Source of the DNA: Ascaphus truei
Taxonomy: Eukaryota > Chordata > Amphibia > Anura > Ascaphidae
Assembly: GCA_036426205.1 (NCBI GenBank)
Contig: CM071568.1
Location: 216,732,527-216,796,526, forward strand
DNA length: 64,000 bases
Direction of reading: 5' to 3'
Shown here piece by piece: positions 53,020 to 63,890 of this stretch. Positions within the stretch are counted from its first letter, which is position 1; each line of letters begins with the position of its first letter. The notes beneath the pieces are model-generated. The model saw only the letters and a program-made list of their open reading frames with translations. It had not been told where the DNA came from and searched no databases. The position numbers and the translations under genes are program-made.

Positions 53020-53393
53020 GGTTACCGCCCCAGTGTTCACTGCTGCACGCGCGCCTGACGGCACATGCACGAGTAAAAGCCAAGGTCTGTGGTTGAGCTG
53101 CAGGAGAAGAGCAGGAGACCGCGACGGGGGGGAGAGGGGTCGTGGCGGAGGCGCGGCCATGGTGTCACACGGCTGGTTCGCTCTCATTGGCTGAACCGCT
53201 GCCGTGACGTGAACAGCGCTCCGTCGCCACAAGAAAAGACTAAATCCTTGTCTTTTACAAAATGTAGTCGCGCATCGCGATCTCTACATGCGGCGTGCAG
53301 GCAGCTACTGGGCCCGGCACCAAAGAGGAGCGGATCTTCTTCCCGCCGCGCATGCCATTTCGCCACGCAGCAGCGGCCACCGGGGCCTCAGCC
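53020..53393. mobile_element. Harbinger-type MITE 3 of the triplet
   Basis: Ends GGTTACCGCCCCAGTG and CCGGGGCCTCAGCC lie between TTA (53017-53019) and TTA (53394-53396). The interior shares GGTTCGCTCTCATTGGCTGA with element 1 and with the 49-kb copy, and its ends resemble 23509-23825. Confidence 0.8.
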
Positions 53394-53396
53394 TTA

Positions 53397-54089
53397 CACT
53401 CCCTGATCCCCCCTCTCTCTTCTCCGTCACTCTTCTCCCCTTACAATCTCCCGCCTATTTCTTCTCCCCTTACACTCGCCCCCTTTCTTATACAAACACA
53501 CACTTCAAAGTCAATTTCCAAGAAAGATTTAAATATATGTCTTTCTGATTTTTTTTTTTTTAAGGGACACGTACTAATCACTTCAACTTACACTATTAAA
53601 TAAATCCTAGTTATTAGGGCAATGGACTACAGTAATGCAGAGGTCCACTGGTCTGTGAGAGCTTCTCCTCCATGCTCAGTCTGTGAGAGCTTCTCCTGGG
53701 GGGTGAAACAGAAGTGCAGACAGGGGTATACCTGTTCCATGACATTCAGTGTAGGTACCTGCTAAACTGAGTTACCTTGGTGAGGTTGGCAGGCTTGAAT
53801 CGTGATTTGATCAAAAGATACAACCAAATGACTCCTTTGCTACACAGACTTAGGTTTTAAATGTAAAAATGTCACTAGTATATTTTAACCCAATTGGTAG
53901 GAGCACCGGAATTGTTCTTTGTTTTCCATAGAACACACTGCAAATATGTATAAAATACAGTATATAAATGTAGCACCCTTGGGGTATAAGAATTTTTTTT
54001 TGTGAGTTCCTCGTCCATACAGGGAGATAAGGGGTTAAATACATTACAGGCATTAGATTATGTAACTAATGTGAAATAACTTATTAATA
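53397..54089. other. No gene recognised
   Basis: C/T-rich to 53490, a T-run near 53550, then unassigned DNA. Confidence 0.5.
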
Positions 54090-54290
54090 ACTCATATTTT
54101 AATCTGGTTTGTAACTGTTACATACGCCTATAATATATATTATCTTTAACTGTGCATGCAATGTCTTTGTAACCATTTATTATTTGTCATCATAACTCTA
54201 TGCCCAGGACACACTTGAAAACGAGAGGTAACTCTCAATGTATTACTTTCTGGTAAAATATTTTATAAATAAACAAATAAATAAATATTT
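54090..54290 (+). mobile_element. LINE 3' tail, plus copy
   Basis: AATCTGGTTTGTAACTGTTACA, CACTTGAAAACGAGAGGTAA and CAATGTATTACT...GGTAAAATATTTTATAAATA are the inverse of 44552-44765. It ends in AAATAAATAAATAAATA, the expected LINE 3' repeat. Either a 5'-truncated LINE or a SINE sharing that tail. Confidence 0.8.
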
Positions 54291-54436
54291 CATGTTGCAA
54301 ATCACCTAGACCGGTGATTGGCCAGTTCCTGTTTTCCAGAAGGTGCTGGAAAGGTCAACCCTTAAGGGGATTACTCAGTTAGGTTAAGCCTTCTCTTTTC
54401 CTGTCCTGATACAGGGGATAGTGGGAAGCTTATAGA

Positions 54437-55611
54437 TGTACGTAGCAAGGTCCCCCAGGTTTACCCTCACCTCCGCTGTAGTGGGAGAGTCAGGAAAGGT
54501 TGCAGAGCGTTCAAGGAGCGCTCCGGTGCACAGGAGGCTCCACAGAGGCCCGAGTGTTCAGGGCGCCGCCATTTTGGTACTCGCGCATGCGCAGTGAGTC
54601 CCGGAGGCGATGGCGCCAGAAGAGAGTTCGCGCATGTGCAGAGAGTAGCTGCGGTAGCACGCAAAGCACGGACCAACCAGAGGAGGCCTAGAATCGGTGA
54701 CTACAAGCCCCATGAGTCTCAGCCAGACCAGGTGACGCCAGGGAGCCAATAGGATGACAGGAACTCAGCAGGAAGAGGATAGGAGGTTGCGCAGGGGAGC
54801 ACGCTAGTCAGAGAAGATCCGGAAGAGGAAGAGATATGAGCTCTATGTGTAGAGAGGCAAGTCGCCTCTACACTAGGCGTGAATATCCCCAGGCTCAGAT
54901 AGGCCCTGAGTCACAGTCAGTTGTAGTCAATGCAGGGACAGGCCCTAGAACAGGAGCCTGCCCTGTTAGTATGTTGAGTTAGGGACACAGAGATTGCTAC
55001 AGCATCATCCCAGAGGTTTGGGACCAGACCTCTTCAGAAACATTATCAGCCTCCGGGTGGGATCGCCCCGGAGGATAGCGCAGACGGCTCCGCGTCATCG
55101 GATCCTTTGCGAAGATTGTTTGCAGGCCCAAGCGCTGCAGGTAACATCCATTAAAGTGCAGCAACTGTAACATTGCTCATCTTAGTGGCTGCGTAGTCAC
55201 ACACACACACACACACACACACATTTGGGAATTGCGGTGTGGGGTGTTGGACACGGTGTGGGAACACGGTGAAGGGTCGCGTCCTGCGAGACACGTTATC
55301 TACTGTGTCTCCTCAAGGAGAAATACTAAAAGGTTATGGTACATGCAAGGTTATGGTTACCGATAGTAAAGCTACTGTTTCTTTTACATACTGTGTGAGT
55401 AGTATTGTGTTATTGTCCTGTGAGGAACCACTCCCGCTCTGCTGGGAGCCATCGCAGGTGGAGGCGCTGCATTTGTTAAGAGATAATCCATATACATAAT
55501 ATATATATTTACATTGCCCCAGGCTCTCCGTGGCAGAGGCTCAGGCCCTGCGAGCCAACAGGTTACACAGCATTGGTAGTTACACTGTACCCAGGGGGAA
55601 ACAGGGCTACA
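54437..55611 (+). mobile_element. Solo LTR, family B, third copy
   Basis: It starts TGTACGTAGCAAGGTCCCCC and ends CAGGGCTACA; length 1175 bp, nearly the same as copy 2 (1177). Flanks TAGA and TAAA agree at three of four bases. Interior blocks agree with the other copies, including GGGACAGGCCC, GGACCAGA and GGAGGCGCTGCA. A CA microsatellite (55198-55223) has grown inside at the CACACAC site. Confidence 0.85.
54568..54750 (+). promoter_or_regulatory. Housekeeping-type promoter motifs in LTR-B copy 3
   Basis: GGCGCCGCCATTTTGG (about 54562-54577, YY1-like), GCGCATGCGC (54583-54592, NRF1-like), ACTACAAGCCCCATGAG (54700-54716, weaker ZNF143-like) and CCAAT (54746-54750). The YY1-like site precedes NRF1 here; otherwise the order holds. 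Confidence 0.5.
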
Positions 55612-56129
55612 TAAATATAAGGGACCTCGCTCTTTTCCCCTCCAAGGGAACCCGTGTTGAGGGGATCTTCAGGGCTTATAGTCCTGTGACTAAGGGTAAG
55701 CACAATTGTTTCTTGTTTTCCAGTTAGAGCAAGTATCCCAGTTTAGGGGCCCATTAGACACTTCGGGAACCAGTAACCTGCCACAGTAGAAAGTGGGTTC
55801 TTCACAAAGGTGCTAATTAAGTAGATCTTGAGGAGTTGCTGGGAAATTACTGGATAAATTCTGGTTCTGTTTTCCAGCAACGGGGATAAGACTTGAAAAC
55901 AAGTTACCATGCCTACAAGTCTCACGGTTGAAGAAACCTGGGTTCATGTGTCGAAGTCTGTAATAAGAAGCTATCCTGTAACAAGAACATACAGTACCTT
56001 GGAACCGAAAACAGAAAAACATAATTCATACAGACAAAAATACATCACTCTCTCAAAAATGGTATTTCAAGTGGCCTCATTCAGGCCTAATGGAAATTGT
56101 GTTTCTAGTGTAAAAATCCCAAACTGTTA
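55612..56129. other. No gene recognised
   Basis: Unassigned DNA between the solo LTR and the PLE relic; the frame 55909-56130 has no family motif. Confidence 0.45.
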
Positions 56130-56134
56130 ATCTT

Positions 56135-56795
56135 GGTCAGTGCAAGATCCCGATTTCCCAGTCTGACATGTTGTTTTTTTGTTCAATTCCTAGAAATGTT
56201 AGACCTCTACAAGCATAATACCTCTGACAAGCATAATAGAAATGTGACAGTAATGGACTTAATGGTTTATTATGTGTCAGCATCTTGGACACATTTTTAT
56301 AGTCTTGACGTGTTCCAAAATGTGAACTTTCAGTTTCCTAATAGTTTTCCCAATTTGTCTAAGTCCACATGGACAAATCATGTATATTACAAATTGCTTG
56401 TTGCAATTGATAAAATGTTATATTCTACTGTATGTTTCACATTAGAATCTTTAGCAAAGATATTGTTGGACTTTATACAAAAAGAGCATGGTTTGCAGCG
56501 ATTACAACAAAAAAGACCTTTTGCGATAGAAGCACCAAAGATAGATGAACTCGAAATAGTGGCCTGTACCTCACTGCTTATGAGGCTTGGTGCCAAGATG
56601 TATTTTAAATTTCTATTCTTTTTATAAACCACATTTGCTTTCTCTGGTATCAATGTATTCCGAATGGGGTCCAATTTGAGGATTTTCCAGTGTTTGCACA
56701 AAATATTATAAACCTGCTTGTTCAGGTGTGTATACTTTGTAATCAACATTGGACATCCATATAAACTTGTTGCAATATCAGCTACAGGTTTCACT
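56135..56795 (-). pseudogene. PLE RT-linker and GIY-YIG relic
   Basis: The minus frame 56794-56387 shows NKQVYNILCKHWKILKLDPI, then an NVVYKKNRNLKYILAPSLIS block and the cysteine cluster CNRCKPCSFC, which is the standard region between RT and nuclease in Penelope-like proteins (HW.IL..DP, ..Y....NLK..LAPS, C..C..C). Further downstream, in shifted frames, come CPCGL-like, IGKTIRKLKVHILEHVKTIK and LGIEQK, the nuclease core. The plus-strand frame 56133-56627 is its antisense shadow. Stops and shifts make it dead. Confidence 0.75.
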
Positions 56796-57917
56796 CTAAG
56801 GGGCCTATTCTAGTAGCCTTCATAAAAAAAATAATATCGCTGGGCCGGTTATGTTACCAGTTTTGTCAGTGTTGCTATCACGGTAATCAAAAAGCTCCGA
56901 AGACCTTCGATAGCAAAATGACCAAAATTGGCGAGTAGCCAGCGACGTGATGTTCACCTTTCTCAAAAGGGATCACCCGGCGATCTACTGCGATCTGGCC
57001 TGCGCATATCTCGCCACTGATTGCAAGATTTAAATAGAAATTTGAATATTAGTGTACGTGAGCAGCGGGTCTCCGTAGCAGAACCGCATTGATTTCAGGT
57101 CCGGGGCCCCCCTGCTTCCCGAGATATAGGCCCCGTTATGGGGTGCCGGTATTTCCTAAATTTCGGTATTTATCGCAGGCCCTATAAAAGGTCTGTCCGT
57201 CTCATTTTAGCTCATGAAGATGATGAGGCAACTACTGTTGCTGGATTTAACATAGGGAATGGATTGAAAGAAAAGATGAAAGAAGAAAGAATAACAGAAG
57301 ATAGAAGTAGGTGAAAGAAGGTAAAAGAAAGAAGATTTTGGTACCTGATGCCGAACTTCAAGTAGAGCTAGTCTAAACCTGTCTGAAAATAGCATAGACT
57401 GTGTGTATGTATGTGTGCACCCTATCTTTAGTAGCCGGGTAGAAAGTGGATTTACAGATGGATTAGGATGGCTCATTGCTACTCTCTGAGTTCATATTGC
57501 AGCAGCCTATGCCCTGAGGGTGCTCCACAGTGGACAGCCCCAAGGGATAGTTGGACCAACCCCATGGGAGTGTCCATAGCTGGCCCCACTACAGGTTGCC
57601 ATGAAGTGGCATGCAGTGTCTGTGAGAGGGACAATGATCACATGCACAAGGCCTGACAGAAGCCCTAAAGGGATGAAGCACCGAAGTGTGACAAGTGATA
57701 TAATCAAGACAGTGAGCAGGAAGGTTGATTTCCCCACTGCAAAAAAGTAAGGGTAGCCCAAGCTAGTACCCTAGAAGTTTAGCTAGGCATAGACTCAATA
57801 GGATATAGAATCACTTAAGTGGGTAACAATTGTCCCTCACCTCAGTTCAAGGAATAGCCCCTCCCTATGAATATCAGCATGCATCTATGGAAGATATTAA
57901 ATGTGTACAGATTGTGA
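56796..57917. other. No gene; unclassified repeat-like DNA
   Basis: 56798-57190 is more GC-rich and begins AGGGGCCTATTCTAGTAGCC, possibly a MITE, but a matching right end was not fixed. The purine-rich tract 57260-57340 (GAAAGAAGA units) has no motif. Confidence 0.35.
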
Positions 57918-58030
57918 ATAAATGTTACCTGTTTCCATAACTACATGTATAAAGTTCCTGGCGCCCATCATTTTCATCTGCATATACACTCAGCCTGCAC
58001 AGAGACAGCCGGAAGGTGTTCTGGTACGTT
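57918..58030 (+). mobile_element. Second copy of the GGCGCC-type element end
   Basis: TGTGAATAAATGTTACCTG, AAAGTTCCTGGCGCCCATCA and ATCTGCATATACAC match 37838-37945. AATAAA about 35 bases before TGGCGCCC suggests an LTR-like 3' end. Confidence 0.45.
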
Positions 58031-58043
58031 CTTCCTACTTACC

Positions 58044-58226
58044 AGTGGGATTGTGAGCTCTTCGGAGCAGGGATGCCTTTTCCTAATGTTACTTTTATGT
58101 CTGAAGTGCTTATTATGTGTTATTTGTATTATTTGTTATTTATATGATTGTCACGTGTATTACTGCTATGAAGCGCCATGTACATTAATGACGCTATATA
58201 AATAAATATATACATACATACATAAA
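58044..58226 (+). mobile_element. L2 3' tail, plus copy
   Basis: GATTGTGAGCTCTTCGGAGC, TTATTTGTATTATTTGTTAT and AATGACGCTATATAAATAAA, ending in ATACATACATACATA, correspond to the inverse of 47850-48010. This is the conserved L2-type 3' end; the copy is strongly 5'-truncated. Confidence 0.75.
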
Positions 58227-61093
58227 TCCCACCCCAATCACCACACATAGAATTGAGCAAAAGCACTAGTAGCAAAATGGCTAATAATGCTTTAGGCCAT
58301 TTGTGATGCAAAAAAACAAAAAATACACAATTAAATAAAATAAGCATTAAAATACAATATAGCAAAAAATACAAGCCAATACACCCATTGATTGTCACAG
58401 TGGGTACCTGTGCCCTCAATGTGAGCAAAGCTAACCACAATGGCAATGAATGGCATGGACCAGCACCCCTGATAAGGCAATACATCCTGATTAGCCAATA
58501 TCACAGACCCCTACAGTATGTAACCTCCCTAAGAGTCGGGCTGGGAGGGTTAAACATATATAATGATTGTTCATTCAAGATACGAATCTAAAATTAGGTT
58601 TCCAAATTATATTTTCCAATATTCCCAAAATAGCTCTTGTGTCTTGAAGAAAAACTGGTATTGAACAACTAGTTTCTGCCAAAAGAAATCAACATAACAG
58701 GACAAGTTAGCAGAGACAGCATTAATCCCAGCTATATTGGAACGGCCTGGCGGTGATTGGAGATCTTTATGAATTTTTGGCAAATGTTACATGATTGGTA
58801 AAATAGGGTAACCAGGACAAAGAAAGTCCAATTCTGAATTCTCAAGTATTCCCATTCTAAAAGCTTCCACCAGTTAAAATTGAAGTTTTTTTTAGAAGTC
58901 CACAGTTGGATTCTTCTTAAGTACTGAATGAGATTTTAAATCTGATAACAGGCGTAATCTGTCCTGTCCTGGAACACTCTGGATTGTTTTTAATTTTGAT
59001 GGTTTTGTTGTTTTTGGCCATTGGGTATGTGACGTGTACTTTTTATGGTTCAGCATCGGCCCTTTTGGGGGGATTGGTTGTGCGGGGCTAATTTTCCTGA
59101 AGTTTGTGGCCGTCTATTAGGATGGGGTGAGTCCAATATTTTGTTCAGGTACTGTACACATTGAGTGCCATTTAGGACAATACCTCTTTACATGTAACAT
59201 ATAAAGTTGTAACATATAAAGTTGTAACATATAAATCTGACCACAAGCTCTCCAGCACACATAAATAATGATAGTGTGTACTCCAGAAGGTAGAACTTGT
59301 AAAAAGTAACATTGTTATATATGCATACAGTATATAGAGTTTTTAGCACCTTTATTACGATTATCTCTCCAGATAGCCACTGTGTGTTATTATATTACTA
59401 TTTTGGTATTTTTTTCCATTGTAAAATTCTCCTGTAGTTTTTATAGCAATCTAAATATTGATGTCAAGTATTATTTTTAGGGACATATGAAATCTCTGCA
59501 GCATTATTTCTTCAGTTCGGTGTGAAACCCCAATTCCTACAAGCAAAGTGTATGTATGGTATATTTTGTTATATTTATCTCAGGGGTTCCTTTTTAAAGC
59601 TATTTAAAGAGATAATGTCTTGTGTTTTATATTGCTGTGATTTCATTTTATTGTGATTCTTACTTATGTACTTATCTTTAAAATTAACTGAGGTCATCAA
59701 ACTCTCCTAAAATAATTAACACTTTTCTATGTGGGAGAATAACACTTGAAACTAGTATTTAATTTCTTTTTTGTAATAATCATCACAGTGTACTGTACAG
59801 AATATCTCAGTTGATCAAGGTGTACTTGATTTAATTGTCTCATAGATTGCCTGTAGTAATTTGCTGCAATTACAGTGCACTGAACTGGCCAGCGTGAGAT
59901 GGTTTTATATACACATTAGAAATATTGATTGCCATTAATGTTCCTCCTCGGAAACTGTTGCATTAATTTATACTCATTTTATTCTAACTTTATTTGACTA
60001 AATATATTGCCTGGTCAATAAAGACAAACTTCAGCCTAAGACATTTGCATTGCTCTTTGCATTTAATTTGTTTTGAATGGTTTTATTCACATAGAGAATA
60101 TAAATGTGACAATATCCCTAACTCCCCAGGGACATAATGGGTTGATATACCTTATGTTTTTGACATTAATCATTTTGTTACCATTGGCAAACTCGTTTAG
60201 CAGATGTGCTTGAAACACATTTTTGAGCAATGCTTGGATGACTTCTGCTGCAGAAAATGGGTTACTTAAATTCATGTCATGATTCCCCTATCACTGACAT
60301 AAATTCATTCTAAACCTTGTGTGTTAAGCATCAAAGCACGTTTAGGAGCCTGCAATAATATTTAGCATTTACATAGCACAAATAAGCATGTTAATTACAC
60401 ATCTGATGCAATCACGCAGCCACCTCTGGGATGGAATCTTGGCAGAATATTTCTAGTCTTCTAATTCACGTAGCTGCTTCCAAAAGGGGTTTGTTACTGT
60501 GTATTAATAAGGTAATCTGAGGCATCGTCATTTTTTTGATTAGGGGGGAAGTTACTGCTTTAAAGCGATTCTTATGATCAGTTCACACATGGTATTCTAT
60601 GTAAATGAAGTCAGTGTTGAATAGCGTGCCAACATTTTTTTTTTGCATATGTTTTGATTTTTTGGGGATTACAAATGTTGCAAAACCCAAAAGAATTGGC
60701 AAAAATTTGAAAAGTGAGTCCATATGTAAAATGGTCTCTGACAAAGCCTCTTCTACTGTAAATGCTTCTGACTTCAAATATTACAGAAATCTGACCAAGT
60801 CACAGAAGTCTTCAAAAGAAAATGTTGTGGTTCTTCACTGCAGAGATGTGCAAATCATTAACTAGCAAATGAGAATCAGGCAAATTAACGTTTTGCGGTG
60901 GCCAAAAAGTTGCAAAATTTGCCTGGAAAATCAGCTATTTCAAAAGGCCTTAAAGCTGTAGTGCGAGCAAGATCATACGTGTGTTTTTAAAAAAAATTTT
61001 TTTTAAATAAAACAGTTCTATATGATAAAATACTTGTAGCATTAAAATAAAAACATTTTTAATGTATTCTAATGTAGCAAGAATGTTTGTTTC
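58227..61093. other. 2.9 kb with no recognised repeat or gene
   Basis: The longest stretch without an identifiable element. AT-rich; short direct repeats of AACATATAAAGTTGT at 59197-59235. The part 60240-60480 (for example GCATTTACATAGCACAAATA, AAGCATGTTAATTACACATC) has a TAATTA-bearing composition reminiscent of conserved noncoding elements, which is only an impression. Confidence 0.45.
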
Positions 61094-61097
61094 TATA

Positions 61098-61797
61098 TGT
61101 AGCCAGGCTGGTTTCCTTGGCTCCCTGGCAGTAAGTCCTGGTAAGAACAGGCCTGCCAGGAGTTATCATGGGTTTTCCACACTCACAGTAGCTTCTTGAG
61201 TGATAGGAGAGGCGGTGGGACTAGGCCTGTGTTTGTGTACAATCACTGGATTCAGACCTGGTACCTATTTCCCTTCTACTTAAGGAGCTGCACTGCTAAA
61301 TTTAGTCAGTGCCTCTACCTCCTTGAGAGAGGCTTTTCTACCCTAACAACTGTGCAGGGCTTTGCCAAGTTTGTACTCCCTCCCCTAGGGGAGTGGAGAG
61401 GGAGACTATAATCTTTATTCCACCAGAGAGTAAAGGAAGAGCATGGACTGCTTCGGGTGCCCTTTGCCTGGAGTGGAGGTTCAGGGTACATCCTGAGGGT
61501 GAAGCCCCGTGAATTGAAGTATGCTGTGTATGCTGTTCCATCTTCCAGTGTACTACAATCTATCAGGGGGGGGGGGGAAAGTAAGTTCTCCTGCAGGGAT
61601 TGTCCCCACATCCCTGGGGCCTGCAAGAGATGGAGGCGCTGTCACCATGAGCAAGAATCAGTTACTACCCCAGAAGCCTGTTCTCCTCCACAACACCGCA
61701 GGAGACTTAGATCTACTGTAAGCCAGCAGGTATGCACCACACCACACCGTTTAATGCCGAAATCTCCCAGAGAGAGGGGGGGGGCAATACCGTTACA
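61098..61797 (+). mobile_element. Solo LTR, family A, copy 3
   Basis: It starts TGTAGCCAGGCTGG, ends ATACCGTTACA, with perfect 4-bp flanks TATA (61094-61097 and 61798-61801). The U5 block GGAGGCGCTGTCACCATGAG is intact; a G-run lies at 61566-61577. Length 700 bp. Confidence 0.9.
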
Positions 61798-61801
61798 TAT
61801 A

Positions 61802-62515
61802 GAGCCATTTACAGTCACACACTTCCTCTTCTGTTGAACCCTGCCCTCTCTCTAGCAGTACACCTATTGTATCTAGTAGCTGCTTGATCACATGATCTTC
61901 CACACTGAGCTTTGCATCATGGGTATTCTTGAGCCGCCCTAACAGTGAATTAAATAACTCCTGATTCCACGATCGATTACAGGAGAACGGATCGATCGTC
62001 AACACAGCTAATCACTTGTCAGTGTACAGATTGTGTTGATGCACATATTGAATGGAATTTTGTTTTAAACGGCAGCTTGAACTGCAGCTTTAATATAGCC
62101 TAGTTTTCAAATGTCTCCATCATATTAACAAAAACTCTCATACTTTTATTTAAATCAATATGAGAAGTCTGGTAAAAATGTTGTAATAAGCATTTTATAC
62201 AGACTGTATTTGTATTTTTAAATATATTTTCGTAACTGTGCATTCCTGATATTCATATTCCTAGGAGTGCACCAAACTGCTATGTATATTTCCCATACAG
62301 TTTGAGACTATTACATTACCATTGTCTACAGATCTCAACTTTCAGTCATGCGATGTTAATACAAACAAAACCTTGGAATCATACCATTTTTGGTCACATT
62401 TAAGAAATATGCTGTAATTGTAATAATAGAACACAGTGCTGCATTGAGGAACATGGCCTAGTTAAACTACCTGTCTGTCAACCATGGTTGTAAGAAGGAA
62501 TATAAAGGTCAATGC
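61802..62515. other. No gene recognised
   Basis: AT-rich DNA without a recognised repeat. Confidence 0.5.
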
Positions 62516-62600
62516 CAGGGCTTGTCAATTATTTTTCCAAAGGGGCCGGATCCAAAATAAATCATGAGCGGAAGGGCCACAAGAGTGTTGTAATGCAAGT
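62516..62600 (+). mobile_element. hAT-like 5' end fragment
   Basis: CAGGGCTTGTCAATTATTTT and AAAGGGGCCGGATC are typical of hAT 5' ends (CAG..TGTCAA, GGGCCGG). The right end is missing. Confidence 0.5.
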
Positions 62601-62660
62601 ATGGATACTTATAAAAACTTAAATAATGTCATACTTCAATCATTTGCAAGCACTTATAAC

Positions 62661-62667
62661 GTGTGTG

Positions 62668-62734
<67 letters not shown>

Positions 62735-62778
62735 ACACACACACACACACAACACACACACACACACACCCACACACA

Positions 62779-62822
<44 letters not shown>
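62661..62822. repeat. (TG)-(TA)-(CA)n microsatellite
   Basis: A long CA tract with few interruptions (about 62685-62820) preceded by a TA tract. Open frames here are artefacts. Confidence 0.98.
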
Positions 62823-62825
<3 letters not shown>

Positions 62826-63159
62826 TCTTACAAGTGAATTTCAATGTGAAAAAAATTGCACTTACAGTAGCTGCCTAAGCAACAACAGTGATATTGGCAT
62901 AAGCAGACTGTTCATTGGCCAGCCCACGGCTCTTCGTCTCCAGCCAGTTACAGATCCTTGCCCTATGCTGACACCCTGCTACCAAACAAGATATACTTTA
63001 ATTAAGGGCTCATTAGGGACGCTCTACTGTTTAAGGAAGTACTGTACACTGCAGCAATGATGTACATTTATTAGAGAATTTGCAATGTTGTCAATGTTCA
63101 AGTGCCCAAATACTTATTTTTTATCAAAAACTACAAATGGACTCATTTTTTATTTTAAA
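62823..63159. other. No gene recognised
   Basis: Unassigned DNA before the last LINE fragment. Confidence 0.5.
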
Positions 63160-63890
63160 TTATAACATGTTTTACCAGGAAGTAATACATTGAGAGTTAC
63201 TGCTCGTGTACAAGTATGTCCTGAGTTATGGTGACAATACATGGCTACAAATACAGTTACATTAAATGAACAGAGCTTGTACTGCACATTCAATTTAAAG
63301 ACATTTCATGGACAGTTAGGGATAATATGATTATGGTCATATATAACAGTTACAGACAAGATTACATTGAGAGACAGCTGAAGTATTGAAATTAGTTATA
63401 CTGGAGGCGGTTTTGAGAGTCTCTGGTAGATTATTCCAGTCATCAGGTAGGGGAAGATGGCGCGACCGGATACTTTCTTGAACCTTGGGACCGTGAACAG
63501 TCTTTTGGAGTCAGATCTCAGGGGATAGGAGCTGCGTGTGCTAGGAGTAAGGAGCTTGTTCGGGTAGCTTGCCTGATATTATTTGTAGGCAAGACAGGAC
63601 AAATGTGCTTTGCTTCTGGAATCATGGAGTAGCCACCTAGTTCTGGGAGCAGTTTGCAGTGATATGTGTTGTAGTACTTAGCAGAATATTGAGTTATAGA
63701 GGGTGTTTAGTTTGATAAGGTGGGTTTGGGGTGGTGTACTATATACTATGTCCCCATAGTCTATAATTGGCATTAGCATCTGCTGTGCGATGTGCTTTAT
63801 GGCCAGTGGGCTTAGGGAGGATTTGTTACTATAAAGTATACCTAGTTTGGCGTGGTTTTGGATGTCAGAGTATCAATATGCATTACCACT
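63160..63890 (-). pseudogene. LINE 3' end fragment
   Basis: Collinear with 44550-45240: CATGTTTTACCAGG, AGTAATACATTGAGAGTTAC, TAACAGTTACAGAC, GTCTCTGGTAGATT, AACAGTCTTTTGGAGTCAGA, and CATAGTCTATAATTGGCATT. On minus it would encode the RT C-terminus but stops and shifts abound. Ends near 63890. Confidence 0.85.

Noticed and set aside
52306..53406. Multiple overlapping frames of 70-116 codons
   Set aside because: They lie within GC-rich Harbinger-type MITEs, where stop codons are rare by composition.
56133..56627. 164-codon plus-strand frame
   Set aside because: It is antisense to the PLE relic, whose minus translation shows family motifs in the right order.
62601..63060. Long HTHTHT and CVCVCV frames on both strands
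   Set aside because: Pure CA/TG microsatellite translation.
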